A stretch of DNA of 64,000 bases from Pseudomonadota bacterium. GTDB lineage: Bacteria; Desulfobacterota; Binatia; Binatales; Binataceae. The stretch is from the NCBI GenBank assembly GCA_021324855.1, contig JAJPIG010000012.1:59731-123730 (forward strand), written 5' to 3'. The first letter of the stretch is position 1; every line of letters starts with the position of its first letter. The notes under the pieces are model-generated. The model searched no databases, was not told the origin of the DNA, and saw only the letters and a list, made by a program, of their open reading frames with translations. Position numbers and translations under genes: made by a program. Positions 38,388 through 48,159 of the stretch are shown here, piece after piece.

Positions 38388-39464
38388 ATGGAACTCGGCT
38401 ACTTCACGCTCAGTGACAACCGCTATCCGGACAACCCGCGCTCGGCCGGGCAGGCGGTAATCGAGATCTACGAACAGGCAAAGCTCGCGGAAGCGCTCGG
38501 GATGCACTCGGCGTGGATCGGCGAGCATCATCTGAACTACTTCGGCGTGAATTCATCGCCCCAGGTGATGCTGGCGATGCTGGCAGGCGCGACCACCCGT
38601 ATCCGGCTCGCGCCCGCCGTCGTGCTGCTGCCGATTCATCATCCGCTGCACGTCGCGGAAGATTGGGCCACGCTCGATCTGTTGTCTGGCGGACGCGTCG
38701 ATTTCGCCGCTGGCCGCGGCTACGACCGCGCCGAGTACGCGGCGTTCGGCGCGCCCTTCGATGACTCTGCGGCAATCTTTGCCGAAGGCCTGGAGATCAT
38801 CTGGCGGGCCTGGACGGAGACCGGTCGCTGGTCGCATCGCGGCAGGCATTACCAGTTCGCGGATGTCGATATCGTGCCGAAGCCGCTCCAGAAGCCGATG
38901 CGCCCGTATGTCGCCTGCTTCTCGCGGCCCAGCATGGAACTCGGCGCGGCGCACGATTGGCATATCGTCTATGCGCCGTTCTCGGCCGCGATGGCTTATG
39001 GCAGCCTTGCCGCCGGAGTCGCCGCGTACCAAGATGAATGCGCGAAGTATGGCCGCGAACGCCGCCGCGTCGTATGCAGCGTCTATGTCCACCTATGCAC
39101 CCGCCCCGGCGATGATCGTTACGGACGCGAGCGCATCGTGAGCTATTTCCAGGATGCGCTGCTGCCGGCGCTGCCGTCCGACCCGGCAAGGATTCCGCCC
39201 AACTACCGCTATTTCCTGAAGATCGTCGATGCCGTAAAGAACATGCGCGCCGAAAGTTTCGTCTCGACCTCGGTGCTGATCGGCTCGCCCGACCAGGTGA
39301 TCGACGGTCTGAAGGCGATCGAAGCCGCAGGCGCGGACGAGGCGGTAATCGGCTTCGGCTTCGGACGCAAGCCCCACTCGATGGTCTGCGATCAGATGGC
39401 GATGTTCATGGAACGGGTCGCGCCGGCGTTCGACGGATCGCATCGCTCCATCGCCGGCCACTGA
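38388..39464 (+). CDS. LLM-class (luciferase-like) flavin-dependent oxidoreductase, copy 1
   Basis: 358 residues with the bacterial luciferase TIM-barrel: MELGYFTLSDN, the WIGEHHLNYFG block, TRIRLAPAVVLLPIHHPLHVAEDWATLDLLSGGRVDFAAGRGY, and the C-terminal IGSPDQVIDGLKAIEAAGADEAVIGF. These enzymes use reduced FMN or F420 from a partner reductase. The substrate is unknown. An alpha/beta hydrolase follows 121 bases later, a pairing seen in catabolic clusters. Confidence 0.9.
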   Translation: MELGYFTLSDNRYPDNPRSAGQAVIEIYEQAKLAEALGMHSAWIGEHHLNYFGVNSSPQVMLAMLAGATTRIRLAPAVVLLPIHHPLHVAEDWATLDLLSGGRVDFAAGRGYDRAEYAAFGAPFDDSAAIFAEGLEIIWRAWTETGRWSHRGRHYQFADVDIVPKPLQKPMRPYVACFSRPSMELGAAHDWHIVYAPFSAAMAYGSLAAGVAAYQDECAKYGRERRRVVCSVYVHLCTRPGDDRYGRERIVSYFQDALLPALPSDPARIPPNYRYFLKIVDAVKNMRAESFVSTSVLIGSPDQVIDGLKAIEAAGADEAVIGFGFGRKPHSMVCDQMAMFMERVAPAFDGSHRSIAGH

Positions 39465-39585
39465 GTTTGCGGCGCGCCGCCTAAATCGAAATCAGGCGAG
39501 CGCAGAAGCTGTTAAGCGGCTTCGTATCCGGCTAGTTTTATCGCACGAAATGAGGAGCGGGCGTGACGGCGCCCGGGAGGACACG

Positions 39586-40452
39586 ATGGAATCGATTTGG
39601 GTCGCATTGATGGGCAGCGAGGTGAAGCAGACTTTCTACCGCGCCGGTTCGGTCCGTACGCGCGCGCTCGAAGCCGGCTCCGGCACGCCGCTCATCCTGC
39701 TGCACGGCGCGGGCGGCCACGCCGAAGCCTACTCGCGCAACCTGGTCGAGCACGCGAAGCATTTTCACGTCTACGCGATCGATATGATCGGGCATGGCTT
39801 TACCGATCGGCCCGACATCGCCTACGAACTCGATGATTTCGCCAACTTCCTGCGCGACTTCCTCGATACGATCGGAGCGCGCACCGCGATCCTGTCCGGC
39901 GAGTCGCTCGGCGCAATGGTCTCGATACGCTTCGCGGCGCGCTTTCCGGAACGCGTGCAGAAGCTGGTGCTGAACACCGGGATGCTCGGCCCGCGCGATG
40001 AGAAGGGCCGCGAGGAGATCCGCGACGCGCTCGAACGCTCGCGCGCGGCCGCCGACCGCGTCACCCGAGAGGCCGTCAAGCGCCGCCTGGAGTGGCTGAT
40101 GTACGAGCCGGCAAAAAGCGTCACCGAGGAGTTGATCGATGCGCGGTTCAAGATCTACTCGCAGCCCGGGATGGGCGCGACGATGAAGCGCATCTCGGAG
40201 GTGGTCTTCGGCGCCGGACTCCAGGAGCATCCGAGCGGCGCGTGGGACCCCGAGCAGATGCGCTCGATCAAATGTCCGACGCTGGTGCTATGGAGCCGTC
40301 ACAACCCCGGCCGCTCGGTCGAGATCGCGCGCGAGAGCGCAAAGATTATCCCGAATCACCGGATGGTCGTGCTCGAGAACAGCGCGCACTGGCCGCAGTG
40401 GGAAGAGGTCGAGGAGTTCAACCGGCTTCATCTCGAATTTTTGCGCGCCTGA
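39586..40452 (+). CDS. Alpha/beta hydrolase (meta-cleavage hydrolase-like)
   Basis: 288 residues from ATG 39586, with GGGAGG at 39574-39579. Oxyanion strand LILLHGAGGHAEAYSRNL, nucleophile Ser in ILSGESLGAMVSIRFA, late Asp/Arg segment CPTLVLWSRHNPG, and catalytic His in NSAHWPQWEEVEEFN. The overall look is of MhpC/BphD-type C-C bond hydrolases, but general esterase or haloperoxidase-like activity is possible. Confidence 0.88.
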   Translation: MESIWVALMGSEVKQTFYRAGSVRTRALEAGSGTPLILLHGAGGHAEAYSRNLVEHAKHFHVYAIDMIGHGFTDRPDIAYELDDFANFLRDFLDTIGARTAILSGESLGAMVSIRFAARFPERVQKLVLNTGMLGPRDEKGREEIRDALERSRAAADRVTREAVKRRLEWLMYEPAKSVTEELIDARFKIYSQPGMGATMKRISEVVFGAGLQEHPSGAWDPEQMRSIKCPTLVLWSRHNPGRSVEIARESAKIIPNHRMVVLENSAHWPQWEEVEEFNRLHLEFLRA

Positions 40453-40471
40453 ACGGCGGCGTACATCGATG

Positions 40472-40879
40472 CTACTGTTGCAGCGACTCGGCGATCGTGA
40501 GGCATCCGGCGGGAGTCTGAGTCGCGAACTCCCTGAAGACTTTGCCGGTCTTGCCCGGGGTCCCGAATTGCTGCAGCGACAGCGCACGGATCGCACTATC
40601 CGTGACCTGCGCCAACTGGAGCATCGTCAGGCCCTTGAGCGAGGTTTTCTTTACCGTACTGCCCCACAGCGTGTTGAGCGTGGCGACCGTCGCCAGCGGG
40701 TTCCCATCCTTGGCGTTGGCGAGCGACGATTCCTCGAGGCAGGCGAGATAGATCGCGTATTGATCCTGGGTCAGTGCGGGAAGCTTGAGCGGCGGCGACT
40801 CCGATGACTGCGCGGCGGCGATCGATGCGATGCTGATTAAACTGGCGATTATTACGATCCCCACGTTTTTGCGCACCAT
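40472..40879 (-). CDS. Small secreted hypothetical protein
   Basis: 135 residues from ATG 40879, which has a GGAGGGGG box. Signal peptide at 3-22 (IIASLISIASIAAA). The mature part is helical with two Cys (ACLEE and AGCLTI) that could pair. No family recognised. It is divergent from the CoA-transferase at 41000, sharing a 120-base spacer. The longer open frame to 40978 has no ribosome site. Confidence 0.6.
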   Translation of the reverse strand: MVRKNVGIVIIASLISIASIAAAQSSESPPLKLPALTQDQYAIYLACLEESSLANAKDGNPLATVATLNTLWGSTVKKTSLKGLTMLQLAQVTDSAIRALSLQQFGTPGKTGKVFREFATQTPAGCLTIAESLQQ

Positions 40880-40999
40880 GTTTCCCCCTCCGCCCCTTAT
40901 GAACGGTAACATGTGGGCCGACTTCAACCAATCGGAGGGGTTTGAGCCGCCCATCGCGGCATACATCGTGAAAAACATCAGTCACGGAGCTGGTTCTCG

Positions 41000-42187
41000 A
41001 TGCCACGCACGCTTGATGGCTTGACGGTAATCGACCTGACCCAGAACATCGCGGGTCCATATTGCACGCAATTGCTGGGCGACTTCGGCGCGACAGTAAT
41101 CAAGGTCGAACGGCCCGAAGGCGGCGACGACGTGCGCCGTTACGCGCCGATCGCGCACGGCGAGTCGGCCGCGTTTCTCACCTTCAATCGCAACAAGCGG
41201 AGCGTCTGCGTCGATATCCGTCAGGATGCCGGCCGCGAGATCGTGCGGCGCTTCGCCGCGCGCGCCGACGTCTTTGCGCATTCGCTCAAGCCCGGCGGCG
41301 CCGAGCAGCTCGGCCTCGGCTATGAAACGCTCGCCGCCGAAAATCCGCGTCTGATCTATTGTTCGATCAGCGGCTTCGGCGAGAAGGGACCGCTTCGCGA
41401 TCTGCCCGGCTACGATCCGGTGGCGCAGGCGTACTCAGGCGCGATGACCTCGACAGGTTACCCGGGCGACCCACCGTCGCGAATCGCGATCCCGCTCATC
41501 GACATGGGCGCCGGGATGTGGCTTTGCATGGGCGTCCTCGCTGCACTATTGGAGCGTCATGCGACCGGACGCGGCGGCAAGGTCGACACCAGCCTGCTCG
41601 AAGTCGGGATCACCTGGAACGCGGTGCAACTCGCGAACTTCCTCGCGACCGGAAATCTGCCCGAGCGATGCGGCTCGGCATCGCCGATTCTGGCGCCGTA
41701 CCAGGCCTTCAAGTGTGCTGACGGCGAGGTGTTTATCGCGGCGGGCAACGATCGCTTGTTTGCCAAGCTCTGCGCGCTGCTCGGGCTGGAGCAGTTGGTT
41801 GACGACCCGCGGTACGCGACTAACGCATCGCGCGTCGCGCGCCGCGAAGAGCTACGCGAAATCATCGAGCGTGTAACTGTCCGATCTCCTGCGGCCTATT
41901 GGCTAGAAAAAATTCGCGAGGCCGGCATCCCCGGCGGTCCCATCAACACGCTCGACAAGGTAATCGACGATCCGCAGGTGGAGGCGCTCGGGATGCTTAA
42001 GCGGACGGAGAACTTCCGCGTGCCCGGCTTTCGGCTGATCGATATTCCGCTGAATCTCAATGGCGCGAAGGCCGACATCCGCGAGATGCCGCCGCGGTTC
42101 GGCGAGCATACCGATGCCGCGATGCGATGGGCCGGCTACGGCGAGAGCGAGATCGCGCGACTCAGGTCCTCAGGCGTTATCGCCTAG
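41000..42187 (+). CDS. CaiB/BaiF (family III) CoA-transferase, second copy
   Basis: 395 residues: LDGLTVIDLTQNIAGPYCTQLLGDFGATVIKVERPEGGDD, FNRNKRSVCVDIR, and the catalytic Asp168 in PLIDMGAGMW. GYPGDPP and PYQAFKCADGEVFIAAGND are standard blocks. It differs widely from the copy at 16357, so the two likely act on different acids. Confidence 0.93.
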   Translation: MPRTLDGLTVIDLTQNIAGPYCTQLLGDFGATVIKVERPEGGDDVRRYAPIAHGESAAFLTFNRNKRSVCVDIRQDAGREIVRRFAARADVFAHSLKPGGAEQLGLGYETLAAENPRLIYCSISGFGEKGPLRDLPGYDPVAQAYSGAMTSTGYPGDPPSRIAIPLIDMGAGMWLCMGVLAALLERHATGRGGKVDTSLLEVGITWNAVQLANFLATGNLPERCGSASPILAPYQAFKCADGEVFIAAGNDRLFAKLCALLGLEQLVDDPRYATNASRVARREELREIIERVTVRSPAAYWLEKIREAGIPGGPINTLDKVIDDPQVEALGMLKRTENFRVPGFRLIDIPLNLNGAKADIREMPPRFGEHTDAAMRWAGYGESEIARLRSSGVIA

Positions 42188-42222
42188 CAAGTTGTTCGAG
42201 ATGCGACGCCGCGAGGTCGGTC

Positions 42223-42681
42223 TCATGATTGCTGATGGACCTCGCCGCGCCACGCTCCCGTCTCAGTCTGCCGTGTTTCGATAAACTCTTTGAATTTTTC
42301 AAGATCTTCCGTCACCTGCGACGAAACCACGCCGATCCAATCTCCGACCGTTTCAACTACTCCATCAGGTTCCACTTCCATCTGCACCGTCAACTTGGAT
42401 CGGTTGTCGTCCAGACGATGGAAGGTAACCACGCCTGAGTGCCGCGAACCGGAGATGCTCTTCCAGGCGATCCGTTGGTCAGGAAGCTGTTCGGTTATTT
42501 CCGCGTCGAACTCCTTTTCCATGCCGCCCACATTGGTGCGCCAATGCAGATGCCGATCGTCGAGTTGCTGGACATCGATCACGCCCTCCATGAAGTAGCG
42601 AAACTCTTCGAACTGTGTCCATTGATTGTAGGCGACGCGTACGGGCACGTTTATTACTATCGACTTCTCCAGGTGAGACAT
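42223..42681 (-). CDS. SRPBCC-family (polyketide cyclase/START-like) protein
   Basis: 152 residues from ATG 42681: EKSIVINVPVRVAYNQWTQFEEFRYFM, then GGMEKEFDAEITEQLPDQRIAWKS and a long C-terminal helix VSSQVTEDLEKFKEFIE. This is the helix-grip fold found in stress-related cyclase/dehydrase proteins, which bind hydrophobic ligands. The ligand is unknown. Confidence 0.85.
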   Translation of the reverse strand: MSHLEKSIVINVPVRVAYNQWTQFEEFRYFMEGVIDVQQLDDRHLHWRTNVGGMEKEFDAEITEQLPDQRIAWKSISGSRHSGVVTFHRLDDNRSKLTVQMEVEPDGVVETVGDWIGVVSSQVTEDLEKFKEFIETRQTETGAWRGEVHQQS

Positions 42682-43046
42682 TCTACTGACCTCCAGAACT
42701 CTCCGAACGATGTCCCCACATCCGGAAAGAATGTTCGAACCGTTCATTCTGGTTATGCACCCCGCATGCCAACTCGATGAGCCAAACTAACGGCGCTTCT
42801 CGTGTGCTTGTTTGTAACTAGGTTTCTGACCGTTGAAGATCGGCGAATCGAAATGCGAAGCGATTTGCCTGACGCTGAGTTCTGATCCATCGCTGCCCAG
42901 CGACCCTTCGACTGTGATCGCCCAAATGATCCTTCCCCTGCACCTCAGCAGGGCGCAGCGGCCAATTCGTTGCACTCGGGATGACGATCAATGGTTTCGG
43001 CCGGGCGCAGACCCCGGTTTATTACCATCGTGGGAGCGCCGACCGT
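42682..43046. other. Intergenic stretch, no gene seen
   Basis: 365 bases upstream of the SRPBCC gene and downstream of the DUF167 gene. Only short frames without domains or ribosome sites; no repeat or hairpin stands out. Confidence 0.5.
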
Positions 43047-43379
43047 TCATCGAACCGAGAGTTTGCTCTGAGCGAGGGCGCTGATTTTTGACGCCAGCGC
43101 CGCCGGATTGACGCTCGCGATCCGCAGCAGCTTGTTCCGGCCATGCGCGCCGCGTTCGATCGCGATCGATGCGCGCGGTATCTCGAGCGCGTCGGCGAGG
43201 ACCTCGACCAGCTCCGCGTTTGCGCGCCCCTCGGCTGGAGGCGCGTGAATCGCGACGATCAATCCGCGCGGCCCGGCGCCGATCACGGCGCAGCGCGACG
43301 AGCCCGGACGTGCGAGAACTTCGAGCGTTACCGAATCAGCGCCGATCCGCAGCCAGGCCGGCTGAGGCGCAGCGGCCAT
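43047..43379 (-). CDS. DUF167/UPF0235 (YggU) family protein
   Basis: 110 residues. Typical family core: LEVLARPGSSRCAVIG, IHAPPAEGRANAELVEVLADAL, and SIERGAHGRNKLLRI. Function is not established. It overlaps the yggT stop by one base, and is the last gene of the maf-yggS-proC-yggT run. Confidence 0.9.
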   Translation of the reverse strand: MAAAPQPAWLRIGADSVTLEVLARPGSSRCAVIGAGPRGLIVAIHAPPAEGRANAELVEVLADALEIPRASIAIERGAHGRNKLLRIASVNPAALASKISALAQSKLSVR

Positions 43380-43684
43380 CAGGCAAAGTTGGTCAGCATC
43401 ACGTAGATATTCGGCAGCAACCAGGCTTGCACGAACTCAATCACGAGCAGCACGAGCAGGGGAGAAAAGTCGATCCCGCCGAAGACGACCGGCAGCCGCT
43501 CGCGGAACCAATCGAAGACCGGCTCGGTCAGACTGTAGATGGTTCGCACGATCGGATTGTAGGGGTCCGGCTGAACCCAGGTCAGCAGGGCCGAGATGAT
43601 GACCACCCAGAAATAGAGCGTGAGCAGCGGCGAGATGATGCGAAAGAAGATGAAGGCGACCAGCCCAACCCAGCCGATATACAC
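43379..43684 (-). CDS. yggT: YggT-family membrane protein
   Basis: 101 residues with two membrane segments (about 5-30 and 68-95) flanking the family motif LTWVQPDPYNPIVRTIYSLTEPVFDWFRERLP. Linked to division or osmotic functions in various bacteria. It lies 15 bases after the proC stop. Confidence 0.92.
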   Translation of the reverse strand: MYIGWVGLVAFIFFRIISPLLTLYFWVVIISALLTWVQPDPYNPIVRTIYSLTEPVFDWFRERLPVVFGGIDFSPLLVLLVIEFVQAWLLPNIYVMLTNFA

Positions 43685-43699
43685 GTCGAAAGCGACTCC

Positions 43700-44566
43700 T
43701 TATTGTCCACGTCCGAGCGCGCGCGAACGTTCGGCGGCGGCGTGAACTGCGCGGGCCACGATATCAGAAAAGCCGTCAGCATCGAACTGCCGGAGCGCCG
43801 CCTCGGTTGTGCCGCCCGGCGACGCAACGCGTCGAATCAGCTCTACGGGCGCAACTTTGAGCCGCCGCATGCTCTCCTCCGCGCCGCGGATGGTCTGCAG
43901 GGTCATCCGGAACGCGAGCTCGGGCGGAAGTCCCTCGGCTGCGGCAGCCTCCGCCAGCGCCTTCGCGAATAGGTAGATGTAAGCGGGACCGCTGCCGGAG
44001 AGCGCAGTCACCGCATCGAGCATCGCTTCGTCGCGTAGCGCCACCGCGTCGCCGACTGCGCCGAAGATCCGCATCGCGAATGATTCGTCGGCGCGGGTGG
44101 CCAATCGCCCGCGCACCATCGCGGTCATCCCATATCCGACCATTGCCGGCGCGTTCGGCATCACGCGGATCACTCGCGCGTGCGGTCCAAACCCGGCTTC
44201 GAGGCGCGCGAGCGTGACGCCCGCCGCGATCGAGATGAATAGTCGCGAGGCCGATGGCGAGCGGCGGCGGGCGCTGCGATTTCCGCCTGATGCGCCGGCG
44301 GTTGTTTCGATGGCCGCGCGCAACTCGCGCATCACAGTTTCGATGATCTGCGGCTTGACCGCGATCAACAGCGCGGCGGCGTCGGCAATGACCTCGCGAT
44401 TCGACCCGGTGACGGCAATCTTGAAGAGCCGCGCGAGCCTCCGCCGGCGCGCCGGTTCGGGATCGGATGCGATTAGGTCGGAGGGCTTGAAAACCCGCTT
44501 TACGATGAGGCCATGGATCATCGCCTCCGCCATGTTGCCGCCGCCGATAAAGCCCAGTTTCTTCAT
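43700..44566 (-). CDS. proC: Pyrroline-5-carboxylate reductase
   Basis: Last step of proline synthesis. 288 residues from ATG 44566: Rossmann motif KLGFIGGGNMAEAMI, AVKPQ, ISIAAGVTL, VIRVMPNAPAMVGYGMTA and the signature SGSGPAYIYLFAKALAEAAAAEGL. An extra Ala/Gly/Ser/Arg-rich stretch of about 20 residues (87-108, DNA 44243-44308) is inserted before the ISIAAG strand. The ATG overlaps the yggS stop (ATGA). Confidence 0.95.
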   Translation of the reverse strand: MKKLGFIGGGNMAEAMIHGLIVKRVFKPSDLIASDPEPARRRRLARLFKIAVTGSNREVIADAAALLIAVKPQIIETVMRELRAAIETTAGASGGNRSARRRSPSASRLFISIAAGVTLARLEAGFGPHARVIRVMPNAPAMVGYGMTAMVRGRLATRADESFAMRIFGAVGDAVALRDEAMLDAVTALSGSGPAYIYLFAKALAEAAAAEGLPPELAFRMTLQTIRGAEESMRRLKVAPVELIRRVASPGGTTEAALRQFDADGFSDIVARAVHAAAERSRALGRGQ

Positions 44567-45252
44567 CTGAGCCGCTCGCCGAAGACCGCGCGCCCCACAC
44601 GCACGATCGTCGCGCCCTCCTCGATCGCCACTTCGAAGTCGTCCGTCATGCCCATTGAGAGGTCGCTTAGCGCAAGCCCCGAGGCGCGGGCAAGCCGATC
44701 GCGCAGCTCGCGCAGCCCTACAAACCATCGGCGTGAATCCTCGGCGGTCTCCCCGGGCGGCGGAATCGCCATCAGGCCGCGCACATCAACGAGGCTGCGG
44801 GCCGCATCGATCAGCCGCGTCGCAGCTTCCGGAGCGACGCCGTGCTTGCTCGCTTCGCCCCCGAGATTGATTTCGATCAGCACCGGAAGCGGCGGAACTT
44901 TGTGTGCGCGCGCCAGCGCCGCGGCGAGCGTTTCCGAATCGAGCGTCTGGATCATCGCGAAGGCCGCAGCAGCGAGCTTGACCTTGTTGCTCTGGAGATG
45001 ACCAATCAGATGCCAGCGCAGATCGGCGAGGTTGCCGAGCGCGTCGCGCTTGGCGACCGCCTCCTGCACGTAATTTTCGCCGAACTCGCGCGCGCCTGCG
45101 TCGTAAGCGGCGCGAATTGCTTCGGGCGGCTGGGTCTTGCTCGCGAGCACGAGCCGGATCGATTCGGGAGCGCGTCCGGCGCGCCGCGCGGCCGCGTCGA
45201 TTCGATCGCGCACCGCGCGGAGCCGCGCTCGAATTTCGTCAGCGGTCAGCAT
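44563..45252 (-). CDS. yggS: YggS-family pyridoxal-phosphate homeostasis protein
   Basis: 229 residues from ATG 45252. The PLP Lys39 is in LVLASKTQ, followed by FGENYVQEAV, WHLIGHLQSNKVK, VLIEINLGGEASKHG and LSMGMTDDFEVAIEEGATIVRVGRAVFG. It controls the PLP supply rather than catalysing a reaction. Overlaps the maf 3' end by 14 bases and proC by 4. Confidence 0.94.
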   Translation of the reverse strand: MLTADEIRARLRAVRDRIDAAARRAGRAPESIRLVLASKTQPPEAIRAAYDAGAREFGENYVQEAVAKRDALGNLADLRWHLIGHLQSNKVKLAAAAFAMIQTLDSETLAAALARAHKVPPLPVLIEINLGGEASKHGVAPEAATRLIDAARSLVDVRGLMAIPPPGETAEDSRRWFVGLRELRDRLARASGLALSDLSMGMTDDFEVAIEEGATIVRVGRAVFGERLR

Positions 45253-45859
45253 CGAGCGGCCGTGCCGGAACCTGGTTGGGCGCGACGATGCCATGGCGCG
45301 CGAGCGCGGCGAGCACCTCGCGCATCGGCAAGCCCATCACGTTGTCGCGCGCGCCCTCGACTGCAGCGATGAAGTGCGCGCCGCGGTCCTGGATGCCGTA
45401 GGCGCCGGCCTTGTCGAATGGATCGCCGCTCGCGATGTAGGCGTCGATCTCCGCAGCGCCGAGCTCGCGAAAGGTAACGCGGCTCGTGACCGGCGCACTC
45501 TCGAGCACCGTGCCGTCGCGGGCGATCGCAAATGCGGTAACGACGACATGGGTGCGCCCGGAGAGCTTCCGTAACATCGCGCGCGCGTCCGCCCTGTTCT
45601 TCGGCTTGCCGAGAATCCGGCCGTCGATTGCGACGATGGTGTCCGCGCCGAGTACGGTTGCATGCGCGATTTTTCGCGACACCGCAACCGCCTTATCCCG
45701 CGCCATCCGAAGCGCAAATTCCGTCGGGGCCTCCTCCGGCCGCCGACGTTCGTGCAGGCGGCTCTCGATGACCGAGAAATTCAGGCCGGCGGCGCTGAGC
45801 AGCGTGCGACGGCGCGGCGAGCCCGAGGCGAGAATCAGCTTGTCGGCGGCCTGCTTCAT
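45239..45859 (-). CDS. maf: Maf-family nucleotide pyrophosphatase
   Basis: 206 residues from ATG 45859: LILASGSPRRRTLLSAAGLNF, VLGADTIVAIDGRILGKP, and DKAGAYGIQDRGAHFI. Hydrolyses modified or canonical dTTP/UTP and is linked to septum arrest. It heads the overlapping minus-strand run maf-yggS-proC-yggT-DUF167 and is divergent from the lytic transglycosylase gene. Confidence 0.94.
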   Translation of the reverse strand: MKQAADKLILASGSPRRRTLLSAAGLNFSVIESRLHERRRPEEAPTEFALRMARDKAVAVSRKIAHATVLGADTIVAIDGRILGKPKNRADARAMLRKLSGRTHVVVTAFAIARDGTVLESAPVTSRVTFRELGAAEIDAYIASGDPFDKAGAYGIQDRGAHFIAAVEGARDNVMGLPMREVLAALARHGIVAPNQVPARPLDADR

Positions 45860-45940
45860 CGCTCCGACTTTTGCGGAAGCCCCGCAGACGCGCAAGGGGG
45901 AGGATTGAAGCGGCGCACGGCGTCGGATAACCAGAATCAG

Positions 45941-48004
45941 ATGAAATTGAAGCTCGCGGTCGCGGCGTGGTTTGGTTTTGCGCTCGCCTCGGCATTGGCA
46001 ACCGCCCCTGTCGCGGCGGCCAGCGACGCTTGCAGTCAGTTCGCGATTGGCTATCACGCTCTGCAGCAACGCCAATTTCCCGACGCTGAGCGGGCCCTGA
46101 CGGCGGCTGTGAACTGCGCGCCGCTCGGGGATTACGCGCTCTTCTACCTGGCGGATGCTCAGCGCGAATCGGGGAACGTCAACGGGGCGAGTGCGACGCT
46201 GAACCGGCTGGTTGCCGGTTATCCGCAGAGCGTGATGGGTTCGGCGGCGTGGCTCGCGCTCGCCGAGCTTGCCGAGCAGAGCGGTCAGGCGGCATCAGCC
46301 GCGGGACTGGCGCGCGGCGTAATCGCGCGCGGCGCGCGGTCCGAAATCGATCAACGCGCGCGCGTCGTGCTGGCGCAATCGCTCGCCGCGATCGGCGACT
46401 ATCGCGGCGCGTATGACGCTTGGATGGCGCTGCGCGAAGCGCATCCCAACGGCGAGTTTGACGGCCGCGCCCGCAGCGCCGCCTACGGGCTGCTCGCGGC
46501 CCATCCGGACCTGGCCGACAGCACATCGCTCGCCTACCGGCGCGCAGAGGCCGCGCTCCTGCTCCGCGAAGGACAGGCTGCGGCGGCTCGCGATCAAATT
46601 CAAGCGGCACTTGAACTTTCATCCGAGCCCGCCCAGCGCGCCGCGCTGCTCTGGATGATGGCGCGCGCGGAGCGCGGCAACCCCGAGGCCGAGCGCGAAG
46701 CGTTATTCCGTTATCTTGCTGCAGCGCCGGATGGCAGCGAAGCACCGGCGGCGCTGGACCGACTGGGTCATCTTTACTGGCGGGCTGATGACACGAACCG
46801 CGCGCGGACGATGTTCGCGCGGGTGGTGGCGGAGTTTCCCGACAGCTCATATGCGCCCGAGTCGATGCTCGCGATGGGCCGCACGTTCGAGGATGACCAT
46901 CGCTTCGATTCGGCGCGAAGCATCTATCGCCGGCTGCTCGCGCGTTATCCGCGAAGCGAGGCGGCCGAGCGGGCGCGGATGCGCCTCCCGTGGAGCCTCT
47001 ACATGATGCGCCGCTATGCGGAGGCGGCGAGCAGCTTCGCCGCGATGGCGCCGCATGCCGACAACGCGGCGGATCACGACATGCTCATGTATTGGCAAGC
47101 GCGCGCGCTCGAAAAGAGCGGTCACGCGGCGGCAGCGCGCGCGATCTTTCAGCGTCTCGCGACGAGCACGGCGAGCAATTACTATCCGGCGCTCGCCAGC
47201 CTCAGGACCGGAATCCGTCCCGAGACGATCGCGGCGGCAGTCAGTCTCGATCCTGTTGCGCGCCTGCCGGAGACGGACGCGCCCGGCGTAGCGTTCCATC
47301 TCGAACGTGTAAGCGCGCTCCGCGATCTGGGGCTTCGCGACCTCGAGGCACCCGAGCTGCGCGCCCTCGAGCCCGACGCGCTGGAACATCCGGCCTTGCG
47401 CAAATTCGTGATTGCGGAATTGATGGCGGCGCGCGCGTGGCATGAGGCGATCGCGACGGCGACGCGCCTTCAGAAGCATGGCGCGATCGACCCGGCGCTC
47501 GCCGAGCGGGTGCGTTACCCGATCGCGTATCCGGACCTGATCATACCGGCCGCCGCGAACGCCGGGATCGATCCGTACCTTGTGATGGCGCTGACGCGAC
47601 AGGAGAGCCTGTTCGATCCAAATGCGCGATCGGTCTCCGATGCGCGCGGCCTGATGCAATTGTTGCCGTCAACGGCCGCCAGGCTCGCCGCCGCGGAAGG
47701 CGGGACGCCCGGCGATCTCTACGACCCGGCGAACAACGTCAGGCTCGGTGTAGCGCTGCTGAAGAAGCTACTAACGATGTACGGCGGGGATCGCTTTCGC
47801 GCGGTTGCGGCTTACAACGCCGGCGAGCAGGCAGTCGCGAAATGGGACGCGCTGTTCCCCGGCGATGACGACGCCTGGGTCGAAAACATCCAGTACCGCG
47901 AGACCTGCGACTACGTGAAGAAAGTCATCGGCGGGCTCCGCGAATACGAGCTGCTCTACGGCATGCAGCCGCGTGCGGCGACTCAGCCCGTATCGATGCG
48001 CTGA
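45941..48004 (+). CDS. Soluble lytic murein transglycosylase
   Basis: 687 residues, close to Slt70. Signal peptide at about 5-27 (ALATAPVAAA). A long superhelical region of TPR-like helices (about 30-520) contains repeated ARTMFARVVAEFPDSSYAPE-type units. The C-terminal SLT domain carries the catalytic Glu555 in TRQESLFDPNARSVSDARGLMQLLPSTA, then VRLGVALLKKLL and AAYNAGEQAV. Cleaves peptidoglycan glycan strands in the periplasm. The start at 45941 leaves a standard signal peptide; the frame upstream runs through maf. Confidence 0.93.
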   Translation: MKLKLAVAAWFGFALASALATAPVAAASDACSQFAIGYHALQQRQFPDAERALTAAVNCAPLGDYALFYLADAQRESGNVNGASATLNRLVAGYPQSVMGSAAWLALAELAEQSGQAASAAGLARGVIARGARSEIDQRARVVLAQSLAAIGDYRGAYDAWMALREAHPNGEFDGRARSAAYGLLAAHPDLADSTSLAYRRAEAALLLREGQAAAARDQIQAALELSSEPAQRAALLWMMARAERGNPEAEREALFRYLAAAPDGSEAPAALDRLGHLYWRADDTNRARTMFARVVAEFPDSSYAPESMLAMGRTFEDDHRFDSARSIYRRLLARYPRSEAAERARMRLPWSLYMMRRYAEAASSFAAMAPHADNAADHDMLMYWQARALEKSGHAAAARAIFQRLATSTASNYYPALASLRTGIRPETIAAAVSLDPVARLPETDAPGVAFHLERVSALRDLGLRDLEAPELRALEPDALEHPALRKFVIAELMAARAWHEAIATATRLQKHGAIDPALAERVRYPIAYPDLIIPAAANAGIDPYLVMALTRQESLFDPNARSVSDARGLMQLLPSTAARLAAAEGGTPGDLYDPANNVRLGVALLKKLLTMYGGDRFRAVAAYNAGEQAVAKWDALFPGDDDAWVENIQYRETCDYVKKVIGGLREYELLYGMQPRAATQPVSMR

Positions 48005-48159
48005 AGCAATCGCGGACCGATTTGAAGATCGAGTGTGGTAACGCGCTCGCATCCCGCGCCAACGATCATTCCGATCGTGGCAAAAGCCGCCGCAAGCAAG
48101 ATGCAAAGGGATACCCGTTGCTGATGCGAACTCATCTAAACTCCTCCCTGGCCGGGATG

